This document shows positions 53,644-61,940 of a stretch of DNA of 64,000 bases, one piece after another; the first letter of the stretch is position 1, and each line of letters begins with the position of its first letter. A program made the translations under genes and the position numbers. This DNA is from Pseudocalidococcus sp964653145. GTDB taxonomy: Bacteria > Cyanobacteriota > Cyanobacteriia > Thermosynechococcales > Thermosynechococcaceae. The stretch spans positions 76,925 to 140,924 of the forward strand of contig CAZZCG010000006.1 of assembly GCA_964653145.1 (NCBI GenBank), read 5' to 3'. The notes under the pieces are model-generated. The model saw only the letters and a program-made list of their open reading frames with translations. It did no database searches and was not told where the DNA came from.

Positions 53644-55422
53644 ATGCCCTCCTGCACATTAGAACGCCGTACCAAAATCGTCGCTACCGTAGGCCCCGCC
53701 GTCAGTAGTCCTGAGATGTTACGGGCAATCATTGAAGCGGGCGCGACAACCCTCCGCCTGAACTTTTCCCATGGTACCCACGACGATCATCAGCGCAGTA
53801 TTCGCCTAATTCGCCAAATTTCCTACGAACTCAATCAACCCGTGGGGATTCTTCAGGATCTGCAGGGCCCCAAGATTCGCCTCGGCAAGTTTGAGCAGGG
53901 CAAAATTCAAGTCCGGCCTGGGGACAAATTTACCCTCACCAGTCGAGTGCTTCTGGGCAATGAAACCATTAGTACAATCACCTATCCCCCACTAGCCAAG
54001 GAAGTGCCGCCGGGAGCCACCATTTTGCTGGATGACGGCCGGGTGGAAATGGTTGTGGACGCCGTTGACAAGGTTAAAGAGGAACTTTACTGTCGGGTTG
54101 TCGTTGGCGGGCCGCTCTCCAATGCCAAGGGGGTAAATTTTCCAGGGGTTTACCTCTCCATCAAAGCCCTGACGGAAAAAGACCGCAATGATCTGGTATT
54201 TGGGTTGAACCAGGGGGTCGATTGGATTGCCTTGAGTTTTGTCCGCAATCCCCAGGATATGTTGGAAATCAAGGAATTAATTGCCGCCGCTGGTAAATCG
54301 GTGCCGGTGATTGCCAAGATTGAAAAACACGAAGCCATCGAGCAAATGGAGGCGGTGCTTTCGGTTTGTGATGGGGTGATGGTGGCCCGAGGAGATTTAG
54401 GGGTGGAATTGCCGGCGGAAGATGTGCCGATTTTACAAAAACGCTTAATCGCGGCGGCCAATCGGTTGGGAATTCCGGTGATTACGGCCACACAGATGCT
54501 GGATAGTATGGTCAACTCCCCGCGACCAACACGGGCAGAAATTTCCGATGTGGCCAACGCGATTTTGGATGGCACCGATGCGGTGATGCTCTCCAATGAA
54601 ACCGCCATGGGTCAATATCCTGTGGAGGCCGTTGCAACCATGGCCCGAATTGCCACCCGCATGGATGCCCAGGCCCAGTTACATCGCTCTCCCCCATCCT
54701 CTACTGGCCAGTCGATCCCCAATGCCATCAGCCAAGCGGTGGGACAAGTGGCAGCCCAACTCAAAGCCAAAGCCATCATTACCCAAACCAAAACCGGCGC
54801 GACTGCCCGCAATGTCTCCAAATTCCGCCCGCAAATCCCGATTCTGGCCGCCACCCCACAGTTGGATATTGCCCGACGTTTGCAATTAGTCTGGGGCGTG
54901 GAACCCCTCTTAACCCTGGAACAACCCTCCATTCGTCAATCCTTTCAAGTTGCCATCAATACTGCCCAAGAGCGGGGCCTATTAACCGAGCGGGATTTGG
55001 TGGTGATGACGGCGGGGACTCTCCAAGGGGTATCTGGCTCCACGGACATGATCAAAGTGGAAATTGTCACCTCGATTATGGGTCGGGGGGCTGGCATTGG
55101 CCATGGTTCCGTCAGCGGGCCAGCCCGAGTTATTCCCGAGGGAGCTCGGATTAGTTCCTTTAACCCTGGGGAAATCCTGGTCACGTCCCGCACCAATGCC
55201 GATTACGTGGATGTAATTCGTAAGGCGGCGGGAATAATTACAGAAGAAGAAAGCTTGACTAGCCATGCCGCAGTCTTGGGCTTACGTTTGGGCATCCCCG
55301 TCATTGTTGGCGTTAAAAATGCCACCACGATCATTCGGGAAGGAACTATTCTCACCTTAGATGTCCAGCGGGGCCTGGTTTTTTCCGGTTCTGTGGATAC
55401 CATGCGACACCAGCTGGTGTAA
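53644..55422 (+). CDS. pyk: Pyruvate kinase with C-terminal PEP-utilizer-like domain
   Basis: This is the last glycolytic step, PEP plus ADP to pyruvate plus ATP. The 592-residue protein has the barrel core with TKIVATVGPAVSSPE at 8-22, TLRLNFSHG, LQDLQGPKIRLG, VIAKIEKHEA with the catalytic lysine, MVARGDLGVELP and ATQMLDSM, then the allosteric C-domain to about 475. Residues 485-592 add a PEP-utilizer-like (PPDK/PtsI swivelling-domain) module with PGEILVTSRTNADYVDVI and ITEEESLTSHAAVLGLRLGI, including the phosphohistidine-type TSHAAVLG. This extension is also found in Bacillus and plastid-type pyruvate kinases, where it stabilises the tetramer. Confidence 0.96.
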   Translation: MPSCTLERRTKIVATVGPAVSSPEMLRAIIEAGATTLRLNFSHGTHDDHQRSIRLIRQISYELNQPVGILQDLQGPKIRLGKFEQGKIQVRPGDKFTLTSRVLLGNETISTITYPPLAKEVPPGATILLDDGRVEMVVDAVDKVKEELYCRVVVGGPLSNAKGVNFPGVYLSIKALTEKDRNDLVFGLNQGVDWIALSFVRNPQDMLEIKELIAAAGKSVPVIAKIEKHEAIEQMEAVLSVCDGVMVARGDLGVELPAEDVPILQKRLIAAANRLGIPVITATQMLDSMVNSPRPTRAEISDVANAILDGTDAVMLSNETAMGQYPVEAVATMARIATRMDAQAQLHRSPPSSTGQSIPNAISQAVGQVAAQLKAKAIITQTKTGATARNVSKFRPQIPILAATPQLDIARRLQLVWGVEPLLTLEQPSIRQSFQVAINTAQERGLLTERDLVVMTAGTLQGVSGSTDMIKVEIVTSIMGRGAGIGHGSVSGPARVIPEGARISSFNPGEILVTSRTNADYVDVIRKAAGIITEEESLTSHAAVLGLRLGIPVIVGVKNATTIIREGTILTLDVQRGLVFSGSVDTMRHQLV

Positions 55423-55446
55423 AACTGGGTGCAAGTCTGAGGGGTT

Positions 55447-56640
55447 TCAGGATTGGGAGAGGCGTTTTTGTGGGCTTCCCCCCAGGAGTTCGTGGGTCTC
55501 TGGTAAAAGTTGGATAATCTTATCCCGATGCGGGCTATGGCTGAGGGCGGCGGCTAACTGGCGATGATCAATTTCGGCAAAATCTTTCGCCTGTTCCCCC
55601 GGAAACCAATGGCTACCATTCCCCAGCAGGTTATAGCGCATCCGAGCATAGTCGACCAGGCCCCAACCCAAAGCTAAATTCCGTAACCAGAGGATCATCC
55701 GAATATTAATTTGGCCAGGAGTGTTTTGATAATCTGGTAAGCCCGTTTCCCAAGTTTGGCTCCAATCCGTTCCCAAGGTCTCGGCCATAGCTTGGTGTAA
55801 GCGGTTAATGATCGGCGGTAGGAGCGTGTCAGCTTGTTCGAGTAGGTTCAGGGTTTTCAAATGTTCAGGAAAATCTTGGGGACGCGCCGCACCAATACTG
55901 AGGGTATGAACTTCTGGGTGACTGAGACAAAATAAATCGTTAAACACCATTGGACTTAGGGGTTGGCAAAGCTCAACGAGACGGGCCGGTGGATCATTCA
56001 GCATTCCCCCTTTGTTCGTTGGGCTAATAATAAATACCCCCATGTCCTGGGCTGTTGCCGCGAGGATTGCTGGCCAGTTGAGTTGATTGATGAAATACCA
56101 GTGGAGGTTGATGTAGTCGAATTGTCCAGAATTGATGGCTGCCAAAATCGTCTCCAAGGGCCCGTGGGTGGAAAACCCAATAAATCGGACGCGACCCTGA
56201 GCCTGGAACCTTTGGGCGATTTCTAAACATCCCCCCGGTCGTAGGGTTTGCTCAAGGATGTCGGCATTGTTAATTCCATGAATTCCCAACAAGTCCACGT
56301 GGGCCAAATTGAGGTTGTTTAAGGATTGCTCAAGGGTTTGCTCAAAGGCTCGCGGGTTAGGACTTGGGGACACCTTGGTTTGGACAATCAACTTTTCCCG
56401 TGGGAGTTTTGGGAGAATTTGCCCCAGTTGAATTTCTGAAGTGCCGTAGCCTCGGGCTGTTTCGATGTGGTTGATGCCTAAGTCCAAGGCCTGGCGAATC
56501 GTAGCTTCCAAGTTGGCCTGGTTCTCCGCGGGAATATCGGTCAGGGGAACATCTTGCCATTTGTACTGGTAACGCATTCCTCCACAGGAGAAAACCGGCA
56601 TGGCTAAATTGGTGCGACCAAAACGGCGATACAACATCAC
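55447..56640 (-). CDS. Aldo/keto reductase
   Basis: The 397-residue TIM-barrel NADPH oxidoreductase opens LYRRFGRTNLAMPVFSCGGM and has the catalytic tyrosine in HIETARGYGTSE, a lysine in LIVQTKVSPS and the GIHGINNAD stretch. The last 130 residues form an extra helical domain seen in a large group of uncharacterised bacterial aldo/keto reductases. Some of that group end with Fe-S cysteine motifs, but these are absent here. The substrate is unknown. It is divergent from the exoD gene (86 bp). Confidence 0.88.
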   Translation of the reverse strand: MMLYRRFGRTNLAMPVFSCGGMRYQYKWQDVPLTDIPAENQANLEATIRQALDLGINHIETARGYGTSEIQLGQILPKLPREKLIVQTKVSPSPNPRAFEQTLEQSLNNLNLAHVDLLGIHGINNADILEQTLRPGGCLEIAQRFQAQGRVRFIGFSTHGPLETILAAINSGQFDYINLHWYFINQLNWPAILAATAQDMGVFIISPTNKGGMLNDPPARLVELCQPLSPMVFNDLFCLSHPEVHTLSIGAARPQDFPEHLKTLNLLEQADTLLPPIINRLHQAMAETLGTDWSQTWETGLPDYQNTPGQINIRMILWLRNLALGWGLVDYARMRYNLLGNGSHWFPGEQAKDFAEIDHRQLAAALSHSPHRDKIIQLLPETHELLGGSPQKRLSQS

Positions 56641-56726
56641 AAACTCCGGTTAAGACCCTAACTGGCCTGGTAAGCTTAACATCGCTACACAAATTTCCCT
56701 TTCATTTTTGTTGCACCCTCTCCCCC

Positions 56727-57368
56727 ATGGCCAAGCTATCCCAAGACCTGCATCGTTATTTTATCGAGTCTCCCCCGCCGGACATGGAAACAGTCACCTT
56801 AGAAGCGATGCTTGACCAGGCCGGGGAACGAATTTTTGGCTTTTTGTTGGTGATTCTCTCTTTGCCGTCTGCGTTGCCGATTCCAGCCCCTGGTTACTCA
56901 ACCCCCTTTGGGGTGGCCCTGTTCTTACTGGCAATTCAACTAATTGCTGGCAAAACAACACCCTGGCTACCGAGTAAAATCATGCAGCATCAATTTAAAC
57001 TCAGCCAGGCCCAGGGGATTATCAAAGCTGGAATTCCTTGGTTAAAACGCATTGAAGCGATCTCGCGTCCCCGGTTATTGCCCATCTGCACCAGTAGCCC
57101 CGGTCGAGTCGTATTAGGGATTGCGATTGCCTTGATGGCCATTTCCATGATGATTCCCATTCCTGGAACCAATACCCTACCCGCCATGGGCATCTTTGTT
57201 GTCGGCTTTGGCTTGCTGGATGATGATGGGGCAATTAGTCTGGCGGGCCTGGTGTTGTGCTTGTGCGGCTTGATTCTCTCCACCTCGATTATCGTTGCGA
57301 TAATTTGGGGCGGCAGTAGTCTCTTGGATATCTTTAAAGAAAATATCAAGGGGATATTCAGTAACTGA
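56727..57368 (+). CDS. exoD: ExoD-like exopolysaccharide synthesis membrane protein
   Basis: The 213-residue protein has the family pattern MLDQAGERIFGFLLVILSLPSALPIPAPGYSTPFGVALF with about five helices, and SPGRVVLGIAIALMAISMMI and FVVGFGLLDDDGAISLAG further on. ExoD of rhizobia is needed for exopolysaccharide production and alkali tolerance; the mechanism is unknown. The stop codon overlaps the lepB start (TGATG), so these two genes are translationally coupled. Confidence 0.85.
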   Translation: MAKLSQDLHRYFIESPPPDMETVTLEAMLDQAGERIFGFLLVILSLPSALPIPAPGYSTPFGVALFLLAIQLIAGKTTPWLPSKIMQHQFKLSQAQGIIKAGIPWLKRIEAISRPRLLPICTSSPGRVVLGIAIALMAISMMIPIPGTNTLPAMGIFVVGFGLLDDDGAISLAGLVLCLCGLILSTSIIVAIIWGGSSLLDIFKENIKGIFSN

Positions 57369-58003
57369 TGTCCACTACCCCTGACGAACCCTCAATTCCT
57401 CTTTGGCAAAAACTCTGGCAGGCTCAAAAAGGTAATTTGTTGCTGATCATCATCGCCCTAGCTCTAGCCTTATTGCTGCGGGTTTGGGTGGCTGAATCCC
57501 GCTACATTCCCTCAGAATCCATGGAACCAACTCTATTTCCCGGGGATCGGATTGTCGTGGAAAAACTCTCCTACTATCAGCATTCCCCCCAGGCCGGAGA
57601 TGTGGTTGTCTTTCAGCCGCCGCCCTATCTACAAGCCCTTGGATACCAGCCAGAACAAGCCTTTATCAAACGGGTCATTGGTTTACCTGGTCAAGTGATT
57701 CAAGTCCGTCAAGGTACTGTCTATGTGGACGGTCAGGGCCTGGAGGAGACCTACATTGCTGAATCCCCAAATTATGAATTGCCCCCAGTCCAAGTCCCTG
57801 AAAATCATCTATTCGTTATGGGGGACAACCGTAACAACAGCAACGATTCCCATGTTTGGGGCTATCTACCCCAGGAATATATTTTGGGTCATGCTGTATT
57901 TTGCTACTGGCCCATAAGCCATTGGGGCATGATCAAATCAGTAATTGGGTTGAATCCAGAGGCATCCCCAACTGATGCAGTGGCAGCACATAGCCCCCAG
58001 TAA
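57368..58003 (+). CDS. lepB: Signal peptidase I
   Basis: LepB cleaves signal peptides of secreted and thylakoid-lumen proteins. The 211-residue membrane protein has one N-terminal helix (LLLIIIALALALLLRVWVAE), nucleophile Ser51 in IPSESMEPTLFPGD, general base Lys101 in IKRVIGLPGQ and the GDNRNNSNDSHVWG motif. The C-terminus runs past the usual end into ASPTDAVAAHSPQ and overlaps the convergent cobU gene by 71 bases. The ATG overlaps the exoD stop. Confidence 0.95.
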   Translation: MSTTPDEPSIPLWQKLWQAQKGNLLLIIIALALALLLRVWVAESRYIPSESMEPTLFPGDRIVVEKLSYYQHSPQAGDVVVFQPPPYLQALGYQPEQAFIKRVIGLPGQVIQVRQGTVYVDGQGLEETYIAESPNYELPPVQVPENHLFVMGDNRNNSNDSHVWGYLPQEYILGHAVFCYWPISHWGMIKSVIGLNPEASPTDAVAAHSPQ

Positions 58004-58493
58004 CCAGGTAAACCTCATCGGCAATGCCCCCAATTTTGCGAACTAAACTCCCTAGGCGTTGACGAAAGAGTCGTCCCATGGGATAAGCCGGGATTACCCC
58101 CCAAGCCGTTTCTTCAGCAACCAAAATGATTTGAGCCGTACTGGTTTTTAAGGCGACTAGGAGTTCCGCCACCTGTTGTTCCCAGGCCTCAGCTTCCCGA
58201 TCTAAGAAATTTGCTAACCAGGTACCCAAGGAGTCCACGATAACGACTGTTTCCGGTGCGGCGGATAAAATCCCAGCTCCCAAGTCGTCACAAATCTCCC
58301 AGAGTTGCCAATTCGGGGGGCGGCGGTGTTGATGAACCTTAATTTTGGTTTGCCACTCCAGATCGGTTTCGTCCCATTGGGCTGTGGCGATGTAGATTAC
58401 TGGTTTGCGGGTTTGGGTGGCCAGGGTTTCGGCCCATTCACTCTTGCCGCTATTGGCTGGGCCAGTGACTAATACCATCGGGAAATTTGCCAT
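57933..58493 (-). CDS. cobU: Adenosylcobinamide kinase / adenosylcobinamide-phosphate guanylyltransferase
   Basis: CobU phosphorylates adenosylcobinamide and then adds GMP, in the lower-loop assembly of cobamides. The 186-residue protein has the P-loop GPANSGKSEWAE near 10-21, the conserved HQHRRPPNWQLWE containing the histidine of the guanylylation step, and VIVDSLGTWLANFL and ILVAEETAWGVIPAYPMGR. The usual GGARSGKS start is changed to GPANSGKS, still a working Walker A. Its last 71 bases overlap lepB tail-to-tail. It fits a cobamide remodelling pathway with the CobT-like protein and the user MetH. Confidence 0.92.
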   Translation of the reverse strand: MANFPMVLVTGPANSGKSEWAETLATQTRKPVIYIATAQWDETDLEWQTKIKVHQHRRPPNWQLWEICDDLGAGILSAAPETVVIVDSLGTWLANFLDREAEAWEQQVAELLVALKTSTAQIILVAEETAWGVIPAYPMGRLFRQRLGSLVRKIGGIADEVYLVTGGYVLPLHQLGMPLDSTQLLI

Positions 58494-58614
58494 TACCTTA
58501 TGTGTTCCCTACTCCGACCAGCCGCAGTTTATCCCCTCTCTAATTACAGTATTCCCAGATGTCGGGATTTTTTGACGATCCAGCCAGTCATCCCCTAGGC
58601 TGAAGTAGATCGGA

Positions 58615-59256
58615 TTGAAAATATTACCCTTGTTGAGCCCCACCTTGTCATTGGAACTGCCGCAGTTAGTGGTGGCCAGCCAAAATTCGGGAAAGTTGCG
58701 AGAGTTTCAAACCTACTTAGCGGATCTGGCCTGGTCAGTTTGCCTAATGCCCGAAAATTTAGATGTACCCGAGACAGAATCCACCTTTTTGGGCAATGCC
58801 TGCTTAAAAGCGACAACCGTAGCCCAGGCCACGGGACATTGGGCTATTGCCGACGACTCGGGTCTGGAAGTGGATGCCCTTGGGGGTCGGCCTGGGATTT
58901 ACTCAGCCAGATACGGGGCCACCGATGGAGAACGCATTGAGCGCCTTCTTGGAGAATTGGGAGCAGAACAAAATCGCCAGGCCAAGTTTGTCTGTGCCTT
59001 AGCCGTGGCCAGTCCAGATGGCAAAATTGCCCTAACTGAGGTGGGGGAGTGTTCTGGGGAAATATTATGGACACCCCAAGGTGAGAATGGCTTTGGCTAT
59101 GATCCAATTTTTTATGTCCCGTCCCAGACCCAAACCTTTGCGGAAATGGATCGGGAAACCAAACGGAACATCAGTCACCGCGGTGTTGCCTTGAGGGCCC
59201 TGTTGCCAAAACTAATCGCACTCCTGCAAACCGAAGCCGTTCAGAATCTTTCCTAA
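58615..59256 (+). CDS. rdgB: Non-canonical purine NTP pyrophosphatase (RdgB/HAM1)
   Basis: RdgB hydrolyses dITP, XTP and similar deaminated nucleotides to prevent their incorporation. The roughly 213-residue protein has LVVASQNSGKLREF, DDSGLEVDALGGRPGIYSARY, FGYDPIFYVPSQTQTFAEM and RNISHRGVALRAL, all family signatures. The start is uncertain: TTG at 58615, or an internal TTG nearer the conserved LVVASQN; no ATG with a good ribosome binding site is seen. Confidence 0.93.
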   Translation: MKILPLLSPTLSLELPQLVVASQNSGKLREFQTYLADLAWSVCLMPENLDVPETESTFLGNACLKATTVAQATGHWAIADDSGLEVDALGGRPGIYSARYGATDGERIERLLGELGAEQNRQAKFVCALAVASPDGKIALTEVGECSGEILWTPQGENGFGYDPIFYVPSQTQTFAEMDRETKRNISHRGVALRALLPKLIALLQTEAVQNLS

Positions 59257-59390
59257 TTAACCCTTGACGGAATTCCGGTCGGGCTTCAGACTAATGGGTT
59301 AAGGTTGTTAAAATATTGTCTGGGCAAAAGGTTTTCGATTTCCAGAAGATTGCGAATTCCAAAGGTTGTTAATTGGTGTGGGGTATCAGG

Positions 59391-60686
59391 ATGGCTCAAT
59401 CAGGATTTTGGCGTGAAAAACTGGCCTATGGCCTGGGTGGCCTCTTGGCAGCAGTCAGTCTTGTGGCCTGTGAACCTGTCAGCCAAACCGGAACCAGTGA
59501 GAGTGGAGCGGCCCCCGGCTTAAAAATTGGCTCCCTCCTGCCCTCAACTGGGGATTTATCCTCCGTGGGCCTGCCCATCGTCAATACTGTCCCCTTGGTT
59601 GTTGAAACCGTGAATGCCTGTGGTGGGGTGAATGGTCAGCCCGTAACCCTGATTGCTGAAGATGATCAGTCGAGTCCCGCTGCTGGGGCCGAAGCCATGA
59701 CCAAGTTAGTAGAGGTGGATCGGGTTGCGGGTGTGGTTGGTTCCTTTGCTAGTGGGGTTTCCAATGCAGCGGTGGATATTGCCGCCCGGGGCAAAGTGGT
59801 GCTTATTTCTCCCGGCAGTACCAGCACATTGTTGACGGAGCGGGCGGCTAAGGGGGACTTCAATGGCTACTGGGCCCGGACAGCCCCCCCTGATAACTAC
59901 CAGGCCGTGGCCCTTGCCCAACTGGCCTATGATCGGGGTTTACGGAATGTGGCCACTGTGGTGATCAATAACGACTACGGCCGCAGCTTTGAGCAGGAAT
60001 TTGTCACCGCGTTTAAAAAATTAGGCGGGACCGTGGTCAACGAAGCCAACCCCACCCGTTACGATGAGCGCGCTACCACCTTTAACACTGAAGCCGCCCA
60101 GGCCTTTGGTAGTAAACCCGATGGTGTTGCGGCAATTCTTTATCCAGAAACCGGGAGCCTCTTACTGAAATCAGCCTTTGAGCAGGGTCTAACCCCAGGG
60201 GTGCAAATTCTCCTGACCGATGGTGTGAAATCCGATACTTTTCCTGCTCAAGTTGGGCAAGCCAGTGATGGCAGTTTTATTATTGCTGGGGCGGTGGGTA
60301 CGGTGCCTGGGGCAGATGGGACGGCCTTAAAGCAAGTGACAGAAATTTGGCAAGCGAAATACAATTCCGCCCCACCCGCGTTTGTCCCCCAGGCCTGGGA
60401 TGCAACGGCCCTCCTTTTGTTGGCGGCTCAAGCGGCTGGCGAGAATACGGGTGAGGGAATTCAACAACATTTGCGGGAAGTGGCTGGGGGTGACGGGACG
60501 CCCGTAGATGATGTTTGCCAAGGCCTGGAACTGCTGCGGAACGGTGAAAAAATTAACTACCAAGGGGCCAGTGGTAACGTCGATATTGACGAAAATGGCG
60601 ATGTGGTTGGGGTTTACGATATCTGGCAGGTCGGAGATGACGGTAAGCTAAATATCATTGGCAAAGTCACTCCAGAACCCAACTAG
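59391..60686 (+). CDS. Periplasmic branched-chain amino-acid-type substrate-binding lipoprotein
   Basis: This type I binding protein for an ABC importer has about 431 residues from the ATG at 59391. The signal peptide ends in a lipobox SLVAC with lipidated Cys27, so it is anchored to the membrane. The two-lobe domain (Peripl_BP_6) has LKIGSLLPSTGDLSSVGLPI, AGVVGSFASGVSNAAVDIAA and VVINNDYGRSFEQEF. Such proteins bind hydrophobic or branched amino acids, amides or urea. No permease or ATPase gene is adjacent. It could be a NatB-like or UrtA-like protein; the substrate is undetermined. Confidence 0.88.
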   Translation: MAQSGFWREKLAYGLGGLLAAVSLVACEPVSQTGTSESGAAPGLKIGSLLPSTGDLSSVGLPIVNTVPLVVETVNACGGVNGQPVTLIAEDDQSSPAAGAEAMTKLVEVDRVAGVVGSFASGVSNAAVDIAARGKVVLISPGSTSTLLTERAAKGDFNGYWARTAPPDNYQAVALAQLAYDRGLRNVATVVINNDYGRSFEQEFVTAFKKLGGTVVNEANPTRYDERATTFNTEAAQAFGSKPDGVAAILYPETGSLLLKSAFEQGLTPGVQILLTDGVKSDTFPAQVGQASDGSFIIAGAVGTVPGADGTALKQVTEIWQAKYNSAPPAFVPQAWDATALLLLAAQAAGENTGEGIQQHLREVAGGDGTPVDDVCQGLELLRNGEKINYQGASGNVDIDENGDVVGVYDIWQVGDDGKLNIIGKVTPEPN

Positions 60687-60747
60687 CTTGGAATTGCCTT
60701 CGGGCCTGGGGTTTGGCAGCCTAATTGAAATCCTTTCAGACAAAAAT

Positions 60748-61239
60748 ATGGCCAGTAGTTTTTCCTTTGATGTGGTCAGTGACTTTGATCGCCAAGAACT
60801 TGTCAATGCGGTGGATCAAACCGTGCGGGAAATTAAAAGCCGCTACGATCTCAAAGACACCAAAACCACGGTGGACTTGGGGGAGGAGGCAATTACGATC
60901 AACACCGACAGTGAATTTACCCTCGATGCGGTAACGACGATTCTCCAAACAAAAGCGGCGAAACGAAATTTATCCCTAAAGATTTTTGACTATGGCTCAG
61001 TAGATGCCGCCGCTGGTAGTCGGGTTCAACAGGTAATTAAATTGCGGCGGGGCCTGACCTCAGAATTGGCCAAGGAAATCAGTAAGCTGATTCGGACGGA
61101 GTTTAAAAAAGTCCAACCCAGTATCCAGGGAGATGCTGTCCGCGTAGTGGCCAAGTCCAAAGATGATCTGCAAGGGGTGATCCAACGACTCAAACAGGAG
61201 GATTATCCAGCGGCCCTGCAATTTACCAATTATCGTTAA
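60748..61239 (+). CDS. yajQ: YajQ-family nucleotide-binding protein
   Basis: The 163-residue protein starts at the ATG at 60748 (MASSFSFDVVSDFDRQELVN), the family's conserved opening; the longer in-frame start overlaps the previous gene and is rejected. It has two RRM-like halves with RYDLKDTKTTVDLGEEAITI and IKLRRGLTSELAKEISKLI, and VQPSIQGDAVRVVAKSKDDL. In other bacteria YajQ binds cyclic di-GMP or RNA and affects transcription. It is one of the few conserved genes in this stretch with an exact length. Confidence 0.93.
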   Translation: MASSFSFDVVSDFDRQELVNAVDQTVREIKSRYDLKDTKTTVDLGEEAITINTDSEFTLDAVTTILQTKAAKRNLSLKIFDYGSVDAAAGSRVQQVIKLRRGLTSELAKEISKLIRTEFKKVQPSIQGDAVRVVAKSKDDLQGVIQRLKQEDYPAALQFTNYR

Positions 61240-61280
61240 TTAGGCCCTCTTGGCAGGGTTGACCTTTTTCGGAGTTTTTT

Positions 61281-61838
61281 ATGTTTGGTCGGATTTCCTT
61301 AAGTACCATTGGCCTGGTCGTCGGTTCAATTTTGACGGTAATTGGTTTTATTGCCTATGGCGCTGGAAATGCCACCCTCAATTTGGCTGGATTTTTCTAT
61401 GGTGTGCCCTTATTGCTTGGGGGCCTGGCCCTAAAGGCGGCCGAATTGGAACCAATCCCCTACAGTCGCCCCACTCCCCCAGATATTTTGGCACTTCGGG
61501 ACACCCAGGCCACGGACATTCAAACCAAAATCCGTAAAGATGTTACCCGTTATCGGTACGGTCAAGATGCCCATTTGGATAGTTCCCTAGAAGCATTGGG
61601 GCTCAGTCCCTCGGATGAGGAGCGGCCCGTTTTGATGGGGTTGCGGGAGGAAAGCCAAGATGGAGCCTACACCTTAGTTCTAGAGTTCAATTCACCCTTG
61701 ATCAGCTTTGAAGATTGGCAACAGAAACAAGAAAAACTTTCCAAATTCTTTGGCCCCAACATCACTGTTACCCTAGCTGCCCCGCTTCCGGAAACCGTGG
61801 AAGTTGCACTGATTAGTCAGCTTAAACCAACGTCCTAA
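61281..61838 (+). CDS. DUF2854 thylakoid/membrane protein
   Basis: The 185-residue protein has two N-terminal helices (SLSTIGLVVGSILTVIGFIA and NLAGFFYGVPLLLGGLALKA), then a soluble domain of about 130 residues starting AELEPIPYSRPTPPDILALR and ending with LISFEDWQQKQEKLSKFFGP. This matches DUF2854, conserved in cyanobacteria and plastids. It probably faces one side of the thylakoid or plasma membrane, with an unknown role. It lies 41 bases after yajQ on the same strand. Confidence 0.85.
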   Translation: MFGRISLSTIGLVVGSILTVIGFIAYGAGNATLNLAGFFYGVPLLLGGLALKAAELEPIPYSRPTPPDILALRDTQATDIQTKIRKDVTRYRYGQDAHLDSSLEALGLSPSDEERPVLMGLREESQDGAYTLVLEFNSPLISFEDWQQKQEKLSKFFGPNITVTLAAPLPETVEVALISQLKPTS

Positions 61839-61940
61839 CGCTAATTTAAGCCCCAAGAACCCATCTCTCCAGACCCGATATGATCAGGAAACAGAATCTA
61901 GAATTTTTGTGCTGTTATTTGAGGGTAATTGAGTTTAACG

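Noticed and set aside
59257..59302. Palindrome CGGAATTCCG flanked by TTAACCC/GGGTTAA before the binding-protein gene
   Set aside because: The symmetry is short and could be chance. I see no T-run for a terminator and no known operator of this form, so I do not claim a site.
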